Below, piece by piece: positions 1-6,808 of a stretch of DNA of 15,834 nucleotides. The position numbers were made by a program, and so were the translations under genes. How positions within the stretch are numbered: position 1 is the first letter of the stretch; every line of letters starts with the position of its first letter. The notes beneath the pieces were generated by a model that saw only the letters and a list, made by a program, of their open reading frames with translations, was not told where the DNA came from and made no database searches. Location: the NCBI GenBank assembly GCA_030679805.1, contig JAUXST010000576.1:1-15834 (forward strand). The letters run 5' to 3'. Source of the DNA: Reyranella sp. GTDB lineage: Bacteria > Pseudomonadota > Alphaproteobacteria > Reyranellales > Reyranellaceae.

Positions 1-122
1 GGGAAAACAAGGCCCCCGCCGGCGCCGATATAAAAGCCCTGGAAGGGCACAAAATCATCGGCCGCATGCACTACGCTGGGCAAGGCGGCCAAAGCCATGG
101 CGACTAATAGAGATTTTTTCAC
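1..122 (-). CDS. Outer-membrane beta-barrel protein, N-terminal part (runs off the window)
   Basis: Only the first 40 codons of this minus-strand gene are present; it continues past position 1. It starts at a GTG (120-122) preceded by the strong ribosome binding site AGGGGGAG about 6 bases upstream. The peptide opens with a Sec signal (MKKSLLVAMALAALPSVVHA, cleavage expected after HA). The mature start contains FYIGAGGGLVF, an aromatic and glycine-rich first strand typical of small porin/OmpW-like barrels of the OMP_b-brl type. The likely location is the outer membrane. The exact family and function cannot be told from this fragment. The signal peptide and ribosome site make the gene itself fairly certain. 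Confidence 0.72.
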   Translation of the reverse strand, partial: MKKSLLVAMALAALPSVVHAADDFVPFQGFYIGAGGGLVF

Positions 123-307
123 GTGTGTCTCCCCCTGTTGATGGTCGGCGACCAATGATCAAAATGCGGCAGCACCTTGAAAGTTCCGTCGCTCGCGCAA
201 ATTTGTCCGCCTCCAGACATTTTTTCGACCAGGGCAACCTGCCCAGGCGTTCGACGTTGGGAAGTCGCAGTCGTCCGTTCGCCGCTTCCCCCGCGTAACG
301 CCGCTGT

Positions 308-344
308 CGAGCCCGCCCGTCACGTTCATCCCGGGGCGGGCTCG
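308..344 (+). terminator. Terminator-like GC hairpin with following T-rich tract
   Basis: An 11-bp perfect GC-rich stem (308-318 pairing with 334-344, 15-base loop) is followed on the plus strand by TTAATTTT. This has the shape of an intrinsic terminator for a plus-strand transcript, but no plus-strand gene was recognised upstream of it. It could end an unseen small RNA, or be a bystander palindrome between the minus-strand barrel gene and the plus-strand genes. Confidence 0.35.
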
Positions 345-346
345 TT

Positions 347-376
347 AATTTTGGCGGCGAGAATTTTGGCGGCGAG
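347..376. repeat. 15-bp perfect tandem duplication
   Basis: The unit AATTTTGGCGGCGAG occurs twice head to tail (347-361 and 362-376) with no mismatch. It lies in noncoding DNA just after the terminator-like hairpin. It looks like a recent slippage duplication, and it could vary in copy number between strains. Confidence 0.6.
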
Positions 377-436
377 GCCTACCTCACCAGCAATCGCGCC
401 CGCCCTGCTCATCACTCTCGCCCGGCAGCATTTCGA

Positions 437-690
437 CCGGCAATCTTGTCGCCAGGTTGCCGAGCACGATGGGCAGCCTATTGCCGGCATTCCATCGATG
501 CAGAAAATTGTCCGCGATGGCTGCCGTGGTCAAGCGATGTAATTCTCGCTGCGAGCAACTCGCAGTGAGAATCGTTTCATACGCGCGCATTCGAAACGGA
601 ACCGTCGGTTGGTCTTCAACCGTGACACCAAAGCTTCTACAAACGGCGAACGGCCGACCGGCGTCATGTGTAGCTTCGGGGCCCCGGAGC
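437..690 (+). promoter_or_regulatory. Candidate structured RNA leader upstream of the STAS-like gene (unknown class)
   Basis: The stretch holds consecutive inverted repeats. Stem A is 437-444 with 480-487 (8 bp), enclosing 454-461 with 472-479 (8 bp, one T.G). The inner loop bases 467-471 (CGATG) are complementary to 493-497 (CATCG), a possible pseudoknot. Stem B is 542-555 with 559-572 (14 bp, one G.T). Stem C is 573-578 with 593-598. Stem D is 606-611 with 617-622. Stem E is 673-690, nearly palindromic, with one T.G. All three imperfect pairs are G.U on the plus strand and would be A.C mismatches on the minus strand, which points to a plus-strand RNA ending just before the ATG at 700. No known riboswitch consensus was recognised. 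Chance palindromes in GC-rich DNA remain possible. Confidence 0.35.
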
Positions 691-699
691 CCAAGAAGT

Positions 700-1089
700 A
701 TGCCTCTCCATTGGACCATCGATCCCGAATTCCGCTTCGTCAGCGTCGTTGCCAAGGGTGATGTGAGCCGTTTGGAGGTCGAACAGCTGCTCGATGAGAT
801 GGCGTCGCGCGAGGCGATGGCCTACCGGAAGCTTTTCGACGGCTGGGACGGCGACACGGCCATGGGATCTGAGGACCTGCTGGCACTGGGCGTGCGCATG
901 CGGGCCCATCATGCGCTGGGACCGATGGGGCCCCTGGCCCTCGTCCTGCCGGACAAGAAAGCCGAAATCGTCGTGCCCATCCTCGGCATGCTCGCCGCGG
1001 CCGACCGTCCGATGCGGATCTTCGAAACGTCCCAGAAGGCGCGACGCTGGCTGGTGTCGCTTGGAGGGCCCTTATCGCGCTCCGTTTAG
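700..1089 (+). CDS. SpoIIAA/STAS-like small protein, function unknown
   Basis: This encodes a 129-residue soluble protein beginning MPLHWTIDPEFRFV. Its alternating beta-strand and helix pattern (an early strand RFVSVVAKGDVS, a helix LEVEQLLDEMA, a central KLFDGWDG segment, the strand PLALVLPDK, and a final helix with RIFETSQKARRWL) resembles proteobacterial SpoIIAA-like/STAS-fold proteins of unknown role. There is no signal peptide or membrane segment. The frame stays open upstream to 457, but that extension has no protein-like composition and covers the palindromic leader, so the ATG at 700 is preferred. The ribosome site there is weak (AAGAAG). An 8-bp hairpin (1105-1112 with 1119-1126) lies 15 bases after the stop. 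The family is inferred from the pattern only. Confidence 0.7.
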   Translation: MPLHWTIDPEFRFVSVVAKGDVSRLEVEQLLDEMASREAMAYRKLFDGWDGDTAMGSEDLLALGVRMRAHHALGPMGPLALVLPDKKAEIVVPILGMLAAADRPMRIFETSQKARRWLVSLGGPLSRSV

Positions 1090-1165
1090 GCCGCTCGCCT
1101 ACGGTGCCGGCAATGTTGTGCCGGCATCGTCCAAGGCCAGCTCCGCGGAACCGTTATCGACGCCC

Positions 1166-1588
1166 ATGACGCGGCGTGCGCTGGCTCCTCTCCCTCCTGG
1201 CCGGCGTGGTGCTACTCGTCCCGCTTCCGGGATCGGCGGAAGCAGCCGGGCCGTTGCTGCCGGTGCTCGCCCCTCTCCGCCTTGGGGCAACACCTACGAA
1301 ATCCCGATCGAAGGTTTTCCGACGCGCGTGCGATTGGCCAACGCCGACACACCGGAACCCGGCTCGCGCGCAAAATGCGCCGAGGAGCTGGACCGGGGCA
1401 ACCGCGCCACCGCCTTCGTGCGCGAGCTGCTGAACGCGCGCACCGTGGCCGTGTTCCCGACCGGCAAGCTCGACAAATGCCGCCGCGTGCTCGCCACCCT
1501 CACGATCGACGGCGAGGACCTGGGCGGGCTGCCGATGAAGAACGGACTTGCGCGGTGGTATGAAGACATGAGGAGAGTGAAGATATGA
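1166..1588 (+). CDS. Thermonuclease (SNase)-like protein, probably frameshifted and degraded
   Basis: The C-terminal two thirds match the staphylococcal-nuclease (TNase) fold: VRLANADTPEPGSRAKC carries the family's catalytic Arg and the D-T-P-E signature, followed by a helix (GNRATAFVRELLNARTV) and KLDKCRRVLATLTIDGEDLGG, where the second catalytic Arg would sit. The expected DGDT at the first strand reads WGNT, so the usual calcium-ligand Asp is Asn. A convincing signal peptide (MRWLLSLLAGVVLLVPLPGS, from GTG 1176) exists in a different frame from the domain; in the domain frame the same bases give an unlikely Arg/Pro-rich N-terminus from ATG 1166. One missing base between them would explain this. 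The original product was probably a secreted nuclease; the present gene may be a pseudogene. No clear ribosome site precedes 1166. Confidence 0.55.
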   Translation: MTRRALAPLPPGRRGATRPASGIGGSSRAVAAGARPSPPWGNTYEIPIEGFPTRVRLANADTPEPGSRAKCAEELDRGNRATAFVRELLNARTVAVFPTGKLDKCRRVLATLTIDGEDLGGLPMKNGLARWYEDMRRVKI

Positions 1589-1658
1589 TCGGCGCGCACC
1601 ACGCCGCGACAGGGGATTTTTCTCCCATAATCCTGCTGAACCTGAAAATGGAAGAGTC

Positions 1659-2126
1659 GTGACCCAGATCAGCCTGCAGAACCCACTGTTCGCCACCTAC
1701 GCCATCGCCGCCACGCTGATGATCCTGAAGGCCGTCGGCATGTCGTGGCTCACCGTCGTGCGCATGATGCAGGAGAAGGGTGGCTACCGCTCGCCGGAAG
1801 ATCTCCGGAAGACTCCGCTCAACCCCGCGCCCGACCCGAAGCAGCTTGCGCCCAACGAGCGCGTGGAACGCGTCAGGCGGATCCAGATGAACGATCTGGA
1901 GAACCTGCCGTTCTTCCTGGTCGCGGGCTTCCTCTACATCCTCACCGAGCCGTCGCTGCTGCTGGCGCGTCTGCTGCTCTACGGCTACGTGGCGTCGCGC
2001 CTGCTGCACTTCGCGGCCTATTTCACCGCCCAGACCCACGACATGCGCGCCACCCTCTGGAGCGTGGGCTCGTTCATCCTGATCTTCATGACCGTCAAGA
2101 CGCTGCTCGTGGCGCTGGGCCTGTGA
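1659..2126 (+). CDS. MAPEG family membrane protein (microsomal glutathione S-transferase 1-like)
   Basis: This encodes a 155-residue integral membrane protein of the MAPEG superfamily, closest in feel to MGST1. It has about four hydrophobic segments (roughly residues 9-30, 80-97, 99-117 and 132-152). The family hallmark region ERVRRIQMNDLENLPFF spans the first loop and second helix, and a later helix carries SRLLHFAAYFTAQTHDMRA. MGST1-type enzymes conjugate glutathione to hydrophobic electrophiles or reduce lipid peroxides at the membrane. Translation starts at GTG 1659 with GGAAGAG just upstream; the ATG at 1648 hits a stop after three codons. The gene is convergent with the manganese exporter, only 10 bases separating their stops. 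Family is confident; substrate is unknown. Confidence 0.9.
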   Translation: MTQISLQNPLFATYAIAATLMILKAVGMSWLTVVRMMQEKGGYRSPEDLRKTPLNPAPDPKQLAPNERVERVRRIQMNDLENLPFFLVAGFLYILTEPSLLLARLLLYGYVASRLLHFAAYFTAQTHDMRATLWSVGSFILIFMTVKTLLVALGL

Positions 2127-2136
2127 CGGCGCGGCC

Positions 2137-2706
2137 TCAGGCGATGGCCACGCCGGCGAAGACGATCCAGAGGCCGATCCCGCCGAAGACGACCGCGGCG
2201 GCGGTGCGGACGACCTTCATCGGCACGATCCGCGTCACCGCCTCGCCCAGGAATACCGCTGGCACGTTGGCCAGCATCATGCCCGCCGTCGTGCCCACGG
2301 TGACCAGCGCCACGTTCTGGAAGCGGGCCGCCAGCAGCGAGGTGGCGATCTGGGTCTTGTCGCCGATCTCGACCAGGAAAAAGGCGATCAAGGTCGTGAG
2401 GAACACGCCGCCCGCCGAACGCGCGCCCGCGCCCTCGTCCTCCTTGTCGGGGATCAGCGCCCACGCAGCCATGGCAAGGAAGGCCACGCCCAGCACGATC
2501 TGGAAAGTCCGTCCCGTGAGCCACTGGGCGATGAGGTAGCCGAAGCTGGCGGCGAGCGCGTGATTGAGGAGCGTCGCGGCCAGGATGCCCAGCACGATCG
2601 GCAGCGGCTTGCGGAACCGGGCGGCCAGCACGATGGCGAGGAGCTGGGTCTTGTCGCCGATCTCGGCGATGGCGACGACGGCGGTGGAGGTGAGCAGGGC
2701 TTCCAT
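2137..2706 (-). CDS. TMEM165/GDT1 (UPF0016) family manganese exporter
   Basis: This 189-residue inner-membrane protein is built as two homologous halves, each with the family signature E-x-G-D-K-T: EIGDKTQ at residues 15-21 and again at 113-119. Each motif lies in a hydrophobic helix, and about six transmembrane segments are visible with a charged middle loop (PDKEDEGAGARS, residues 86-97). Bacterial members of this family (for example MneA/Mnx) export Mn2+ and protect against manganese excess. The ATG at 2706 is chosen because the in-frame upstream extension to 2835 would run through the riboswitch aptamer. The ribosome site is weak (GGATG). The yybP-ykoY element upstream supports manganese-induced expression and so the assigned function. 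Confidence 0.93.
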   Translation of the reverse strand: MEALLTSTAVVAIAEIGDKTQLLAIVLAARFRKPLPIVLGILAATLLNHALAASFGYLIAQWLTGRTFQIVLGVAFLAMAAWALIPDKEDEGAGARSAGGVFLTTLIAFFLVEIGDKTQIATSLLAARFQNVALVTVGTTAGMMLANVPAVFLGEAVTRIVPMKVVRTAAAVVFGGIGLWIVFAGVAIA

Positions 2707-2786
2707 TGAACGACATCCGGGGGCCGAGACGGTGCGACGACACAGAACCCCCGTCGACCCGGTCCGGGATCCTCTGTCGTCGGTCT

Positions 2787-2890
2787 GGCCAATTCGGACT
2801 GTCAGGTCCGTCGCCGGCGCCATGGCCGAAGCCAAGTTTGTTGACGCAGGCTCCGCGGAAGACGCGGACGGTTACTCCCCGAGAACGGCC
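2787..2890 (-). promoter_or_regulatory. yybP-ykoY manganese riboswitch (aptamer)
   Basis: Read on the minus strand, this leader carries both invariant loops of the yybP-ykoY class: GGGGAGTAAC (2880 to 2871) and CGTCAACAAAC (2846 to 2836). An enclosing P1 stem pairs GGCCGTTC (2890-2883) with GAATTGGCC (2795-2787) through one bulge, and a short hairpin GGAC/GTCC lies inside. The class senses Mn2+ and usually turns on Mn exporters when manganese is high, matching the GDT1-family gene that starts 80 bases downstream. The expression platform (2707-2786) contains a CGACGACAGA/TCTGTGTCGTCG hairpin and a CCCCC run next to the weak ribosome site, so translational control is plausible. Confidence 0.88.
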
Positions 2891-2925
2891 GGGCTTCTAG
2901 CAGGCCGCCTCCACGAATTCCACCC

Positions 2926-3159
2926 TCATGAGTTCCACAGTGTAGGCGAGCCGCAGACGACGACCCGCCGCCCCTTGGCCGTGAGCGAGGGCCGGTCGTC
3001 GTGGAGTTCCAGCAGGTCGTCTTTCACGAGCTGCTCCACGGCAGCCCCGCTCAGGCGGCTGGGGTCGGGGGACGGTGCGCAAAGGGCCCGCAGGGCGTCC
3101 CACTGGAAGCGGTCCAAAGTGTCGGCGATGTCGGTCGGCTGCATGGCAGCATTAGGCAC
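2926..3159 (-). CDS. Small winged-helix-like hypothetical protein
   Basis: This encodes a 77-residue protein (72 if it starts at ATG 3144). The segment VEQLVKDDLLELHDDRPSLT followed by AKGRRVV reads like a recognition helix plus beta-wing (the L-T-x-x-G-R ending is common in winged-helix proteins), and the N-terminus is a helix with DRFQWDALRALC. A DNA-binding or adaptor role is only inferred. The GTG at 3159 is preferred because AAGGCGG lies about 5 bases upstream, whereas ATG 3144 has no ribosome site. It lies upstream of the manganese riboswitch on the same strand, ending 36 bases before the aptamer, so the two could share transcription. The gene is likely real but unrecognised. Confidence 0.6.
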   Translation of the reverse strand: MPNAAMQPTDIADTLDRFQWDALRALCAPSPDPSRLSGAAVEQLVKDDLLELHDDRPSLTAKGRRVVVCGSPTLWNS

Positions 3160-3401
3160 GGTCCGCCTTGTCGATCAGGTGAAAAAACTGTGACAAGATC
3201 ATGATTTTATTGGCTTTTTATTAAAAAATTCATTTTTTAGATGCAGAACCATCGCCGTGACACCTTACTTTATGAATAAAATGAGAAATAATTTCTAATA
3301 CACTGTTTTTACTAGATCTTTCTCACAGCACCCCTCTTCGCACAGGCTGCGACCCGACGCGGCTGGCGGCCGGCTCCGGGGTTGGCTAGACAGGGGCCGA
3401 G
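3160..3401. other. AT-rich intergenic island between divergent genes
   Basis: From about 3181 to 3330 the DNA is strikingly AT-rich (runs of A and T, for example TTTTTATTAAAAAATTCATT), in sharp contrast to the GC-rich surroundings. No gene of credible length fits. An inverted repeat CTTGTC/GACAAG (3167-3172 with 3192-3197) sits directly upstream of the minus-strand GTG and may be an operator. The tract A6-TTCA-T6 lies at about 3223-3238, and several TAAT-type -10-like boxes occur. The region probably contains promoters for both flanking genes and may be bent or bound by a nucleoid protein. Confidence 0.5.
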
Positions 3402-3647
3402 ATGAAGAAGCCAGCCGCCAAGTCCTTGCCCGATCCTCTGCGCCTCACCGCACGCCAGGGCAAAAAAGGCGACGAGATCGTCGTCTGGCTCGACGGCAAG
3501 GGCACCCGGCCCAAGCGCATCGGCTCGGTCAACCGCCGGCTGGCCTTGGATGCGCGCCGCTACGGCCAGGACCTGGTCGGCGATCTGGTCGACACCGCCC
3601 TCCTCGAGGTCGACCGCCGCCTGACGCCCCGCGCGCCCCGGCAATAG
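3402..3647 (+). CDS. Small basic hypothetical protein
   Basis: This encodes an 81-residue, Lys/Arg-rich protein starting MKKPAAKSLPDPLRLTARQGKKGDEIVVWLDGKG. I do not recognise a family. A short beta-hairpin-like stretch (DEIVVWLDGKG) is followed by a C-terminal amphipathic helix (DARRYGQDLVGDLVDTALLEVDRRL). No signal peptide or membrane segment is visible. The ATG at 3402 follows GGGCCGAG, a modest ribosome site. It sits 18 bases upstream of the CYTH gene on the same strand, so the two are probably co-transcribed. Codon bias is like the neighbouring genes, which supports it being real. Confidence 0.6.
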   Translation: MKKPAAKSLPDPLRLTARQGKKGDEIVVWLDGKGTRPKRIGSVNRRLALDARRYGQDLVGDLVDTALLEVDRRLTPRAPRQ

Positions 3648-3665
3648 CGCAACGCCCCCGCGCCC

Positions 3666-4154
3666 ATGGCGATCGAGATCGAGCGGAAATTCCTCCTGGC
3701 CGGCGATGGCTGGCGCCCGCTCGTCGTGCGCCAGGAGCGGCTGCGCGACGGGCTGCTCGTAGCCACGGCCGACCGCAAGGTGCGCGTGCGGATCTACGAC
3801 GCGAAGGCCACCCTCACCGTGAAAGCCAAGGCCGGCGGCATCCACAACGCCGAATACGAATACGAGATCCCGCGCGCCGATGCCGAGGAGCTGCTGGCCC
3901 AACATTGCGACGGCAACCTGCTGACCAAGATCCGGCACTATGTGCCGTACAAAGGGTTCATGTGGGAGATCGACGTCTACGAGGGCCTGCTGGCCGGCGT
4001 CGTACTGGCCGAGGTCGAGATCCCGCGCGACGACACCGATGTGCCGCTGCCGCCCTGGATCGGCGCCGAAGTGACCGGCCAACCTGAATACAAGAAGATC
4101 AACCTGCAGATGGCGCGGCGGGCCGAACTCGCGGCGGCAAAGGCTGTCCCCTAG
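3666..4154 (+). CDS. CYTH domain protein (class IV adenylate cyclase/inorganic triphosphatase family)
   Basis: This 162-residue protein consists of a single CYTH domain. The N-terminal E-x-E-x-K signature is present (E4, E6 and K8 in MAIEIERKFLL), followed by alternating charged beta-strands of a triphosphate tunnel (KVRVRIYDAKATLTVKAK, EYEYEIP, FMWEIDVYEG, VVLAEVEIP), with Arg, Lys and Glu pointing inward. Stand-alone bacterial CYTH proteins are mostly tripolyphosphatases; some are adenylate cyclases. The domain stops without a CHAD partner. PpsA and PPK2 downstream favour a phosphoanhydride role. It starts at ATG 3666, 18 bases after the preceding small gene. The fold is confident; the substrate is inferred. 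Confidence 0.9.
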   Translation: MAIEIERKFLLAGDGWRPLVVRQERLRDGLLVATADRKVRVRIYDAKATLTVKAKAGGIHNAEYEYEIPRADAEELLAQHCDGNLLTKIRHYVPYKGFMWEIDVYEGLLAGVVLAEVEIPRDDTDVPLPPWIGAEVTGQPEYKKINLQMARRAELAAAKAVP

Positions 4155-4161
4155 AGTATGA

Positions 4162-4178
4162 GCGAGCCAGAGGCTCGC
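4162..4178 (+). other. Short perfect hairpin after the CYTH gene
   Basis: GCGAGCC and GGCTCGC form a 7-bp perfect stem around the loop AGA, 7 bases after the CYTH stop. No T-run follows, so this is not a classical intrinsic terminator. It may stabilise the transcript end or separate CYTH from ppsA expression. ppsA begins about 150 bases further on. Confidence 0.35.
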
Positions 4179-4330
4179 GATCCGGAAGATCATGAAAGCG
4201 ATCGGCGCCGCCTGGCTGATCTGGATCAAACCAACCGTCGTCCAACGGAGGAATAGTCGACCCTGACGGATCCGGGCCGGGCCGGCCTCGTGCCTTCCCA
4301 GTGTCCGGTCAACGCGCCAAGGGGAATTCC

Positions 4331-6760
4331 ATGACCGCACAGGATCGCCTCGTCGTCTGGTTCGAGGCCCTCGGTCGCCAGGACGTCCCCCGCGTCGGCG
4401 GCAAGAACGCCTCGCTCGGCGAGATGGTGCATCACCTCGGCGCGCGCGGCGTCGTGGTGCCGCCGGGCTTCGCCACGACGGCCGAGGCCTATTGGCGCTT
4501 CGTCGACGCCAACGGCCTGCGCGAGACGATAGCGGCAACGTTGCGCGAGCTGGCCGACGGCAAGGCGACGCTGGCCGAGACCGGACAGACCCTGCGCCGC
4601 GCCTTCCTGCGCGGCGACTGGCCGGCGGACATGGCCGAGGCCATCGCCCGCGCCTATCGCGGCCTTTGCGATCGCATCGGTCGCGCCGATGCCGACGTGG
4701 CGGTGCGGTCGAGCGCCACCGCGGAGGACCTGCCCGACGCGAGCTTCGCCGGACAGCAGGAGACCTTCCTCAACATCCGCGGCGAAGCGGCCCTGCTGGA
4801 GGCCTGCCGCCGCTGCTACGCCTCGCTCTTCACCGATCGCGCCATCAGCTACCGGCAAACCAAGGGCTTCGACCATCTCAAGGTGGCGCTGTCGATCGGC
4901 GTCCAGGCCATGGTGCGCTCCGACCTCGGCGGTGCCGGCGTGATGTTCACCATCGACACCGAGACCGGCTTCGATCGTGTCGCCGTCATCGATGCCGCCT
5001 GGGGTCTGGGCGAGAACGTGGTGCAGGGCTCGGTCGATCCGGACTCGTACCAGGTCTTCAAGCCGCTGCTCGCCGACGCCGCGCTCCGGCCGATCATCGA
5101 GAAACGACGGGGCGGGAAAGCGCAGAAGATGATCTACGCCGAGGGCGGCGACAGCCCGACCCGCAACGTGCCGACCTCGCGGGCGGAGCGCGAGGCCTTC
5201 GTCCTGTCCGACGACGACGTGCTGACGCTCGCGCGCTGGGCCCTGGTAATCGAGGACCACTACGGCTGCCCGATGGACATCGAGTGGGCCAGGGACGGTC
5301 AGAGCGGCCGGCTGTTCATCGTGCAGGCACGGCCCGAGACGGTGCAGTCGCGCCGCAGCACGGGCGAATACCGCACCTATCGGATCAAGTCGAAGGGCCG
5401 CAAGCTGGCGACCGGCCTCAGCATCGGCGAGGCGGTGGTGACGGGCCGCGTCTGCCTGATCGAGAGCGCCCATGACATCGACCGCTTCGTCGACGGCGCC
5501 ATCCTGGTGACACACAACACCGATCCCGACTGGGTGCCGATCATGAAGCGGGCGGCGGCGATCGTGACCGACCGCGGCGGGCGCACGTCGCACGCCGCCA
5601 TCGTCAGCCGCGAGCTGGGCCTGCCTGCCGTCGTCGGGACGGGCAATGCCACGCACCTGCTCCATGGCGAGCAGGAAGTGACGGTGTCCTGCGCCGAGGG
5701 CGACCAGGGCTTCGTCTACGAGGGGGCCGCCGACGTCGAGACGGAGCTGCTCGACCTCCACGACGTCCCCGCCACGAAGACAAAGATCATGCTCAATCTC
5801 GCCAACCCCGCTGCCGCCTTTCGCTGGTGGCGGATTCCCGCCGACGGGGTTGGCCTCGCGCGCATGGAATTCGTCGTGAGCAACCACATCAAGGTGCATC
5901 CCATGGCGCTGGTCAACTTCGACACGCTGCAGGACGCCGAGGCGAAGCGGCAGATCGAAGCGCTCACGGCGGGCTATGAAAGGAAGACCGACTACTTCGT
6001 CGACCGCCTGGCACTTGGCCTCGCCCGCCTCGCGGCCTCGCAATACCCCCGGCCCGTCATCATCCGCATGAGCGACTTCAAGACCAACGAATACGCCAAC
6101 CTGATCGGCGGCTCCGCCTTCGAGCCCAAGGAAGAGAACCCGATGATCGGGTTTCGCGGCGCGTCGCGCTACTACTCGCCGCGCTATCGTGAGGGATTCG
6201 CCCTGGAATGCCGGGCCATCCTGCGCCTGCGCGAGGAGATGGGATTCAGGAACGTGATCGTCATGATCCCGTTCTGCCGGTCGGTGGCGGAAGCCGACCG
6301 CGTCCTCGCCGTCATGGCCGAAAACGGGCTGCGGCGCGGCGACAAGGGACTCGAAGTCTACGTGATGTGCGAGATCCCCTCGAACGTCATCCTCGCCAAG
6401 GCCTTCGCGGAGCGTTTCGACGGCTTCTCGATCGGCAGCAACGATCTCACCCAGCTCACGCTGGGCGTCGATCGCGATTCCGAGGCCCTGGCCGACCTGT
6501 TCGACGAACAGGACGATGCGGTGAAGTGGATGATCGAGAACGTCATCCGAGAGGCGCACAAGGCCGGCGCCAAGATCGGCCTGTGCGGCCAGGCGCCCAG
6601 CGATCATCCGGAGTTCGCCGAATTCCTCGTCGACTGCGGCATCGATTCGATTTCCGTCAGTCCGGACAGCTTCCTCGCCGTGAAGCAGAAGGTCTCGGCA
6701 GCGGAAGCAAGACTGAAAAGTCGAGTGCCGGCTTCCCTTGCGCCCTCACCGGGCGCATGA
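4331..6760 (+). CDS. ppsA: Phosphoenolpyruvate synthase (pyruvate, water dikinase)
   Basis: This encodes an 809-residue enzyme of the PEP-utilising family that converts pyruvate + ATP + water to PEP + AMP + phosphate, opening gluconeogenesis in the cytoplasm. The order is an N-terminal ATP-grasp pyruvate/phosphate dikinase domain (VGGKNASLGEM near residue 20; RSSATAEDLPDASFAGQQETF near 130-150), a central swivelling phosphohistidine domain (DRGGRTSHAAIVSRELG with catalytic His421, the same number as in E. coli PpsA), and a C-terminal TIM barrel (MCEIPSN, FSIGSNDLTQ, and GLCGQAPSD with the active-site Cys near 752). Length and motif order are those of a complete PpsA. ATG 4331 follows AAGGGGA at ideal spacing; the frame extends to 4301 without a better start. 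PPK2 begins 48 bases downstream. Confidence 0.97.
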   Translation: MTAQDRLVVWFEALGRQDVPRVGGKNASLGEMVHHLGARGVVVPPGFATTAEAYWRFVDANGLRETIAATLRELADGKATLAETGQTLRRAFLRGDWPADMAEAIARAYRGLCDRIGRADADVAVRSSATAEDLPDASFAGQQETFLNIRGEAALLEACRRCYASLFTDRAISYRQTKGFDHLKVALSIGVQAMVRSDLGGAGVMFTIDTETGFDRVAVIDAAWGLGENVVQGSVDPDSYQVFKPLLADAALRPIIEKRRGGKAQKMIYAEGGDSPTRNVPTSRAEREAFVLSDDDVLTLARWALVIEDHYGCPMDIEWARDGQSGRLFIVQARPETVQSRRSTGEYRTYRIKSKGRKLATGLSIGEAVVTGRVCLIESAHDIDRFVDGAILVTHNTDPDWVPIMKRAAAIVTDRGGRTSHAAIVSRELGLPAVVGTGNATHLLHGEQEVTVSCAEGDQGFVYEGAADVETELLDLHDVPATKTKIMLNLANPAAAFRWWRIPADGVGLARMEFVVSNHIKVHPMALVNFDTLQDAEAKRQIEALTAGYERKTDYFVDRLALGLARLAASQYPRPVIIRMSDFKTNEYANLIGGSAFEPKEENPMIGFRGASRYYSPRYREGFALECRAILRLREEMGFRNVIVMIPFCRSVAEADRVLAVMAENGLRRGDKGLEVYVMCEIPSNVILAKAFAERFDGFSIGSNDLTQLTLGVDRDSEALADLFDEQDDAVKWMIENVIREAHKAGAKIGLCGQAPSDHPEFAEFLVDCGIDSISVSPDSFLAVKQKVSAAEARLKSRVPASLAPSPGA

Positions 6761-6808
6761 CGCGGTGGGTTCCTTGCCCTACCATCACCTCACGTCCAAG
6801 CCGCAGGA

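Noticed and set aside
384..755. Minus-strand and plus-strand frames of 120-210 codons in the leader before 700.
   Set aside because: No ribosome sites, no recognisable domain, and they run through palindromes; only the part from ATG 700 looks like protein.
2707..2835. N-terminal extension of the manganese exporter from an upstream in-frame start.
   Set aside because: It would translate the riboswitch aptamer and expression platform; the known family N-terminus begins at ATG 2706.
4158..4256. Possible 32-aa reading frame between the CYTH gene and ppsA, beginning MSEPEARDPEDHES.
   Set aside because: No ribosome site, third codon positions much less GC-rich than in neighbouring genes, and its start overlaps a perfect hairpin; kept only as a note.
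4226..6607. Very long minus-strand open frame opposite ppsA.
   Set aside because: It is antisense to a fully conserved PpsA; the apparent frame arises from GC-rich codon bias, and its translation is a low-complexity His/Asp/Arg-rich sequence.
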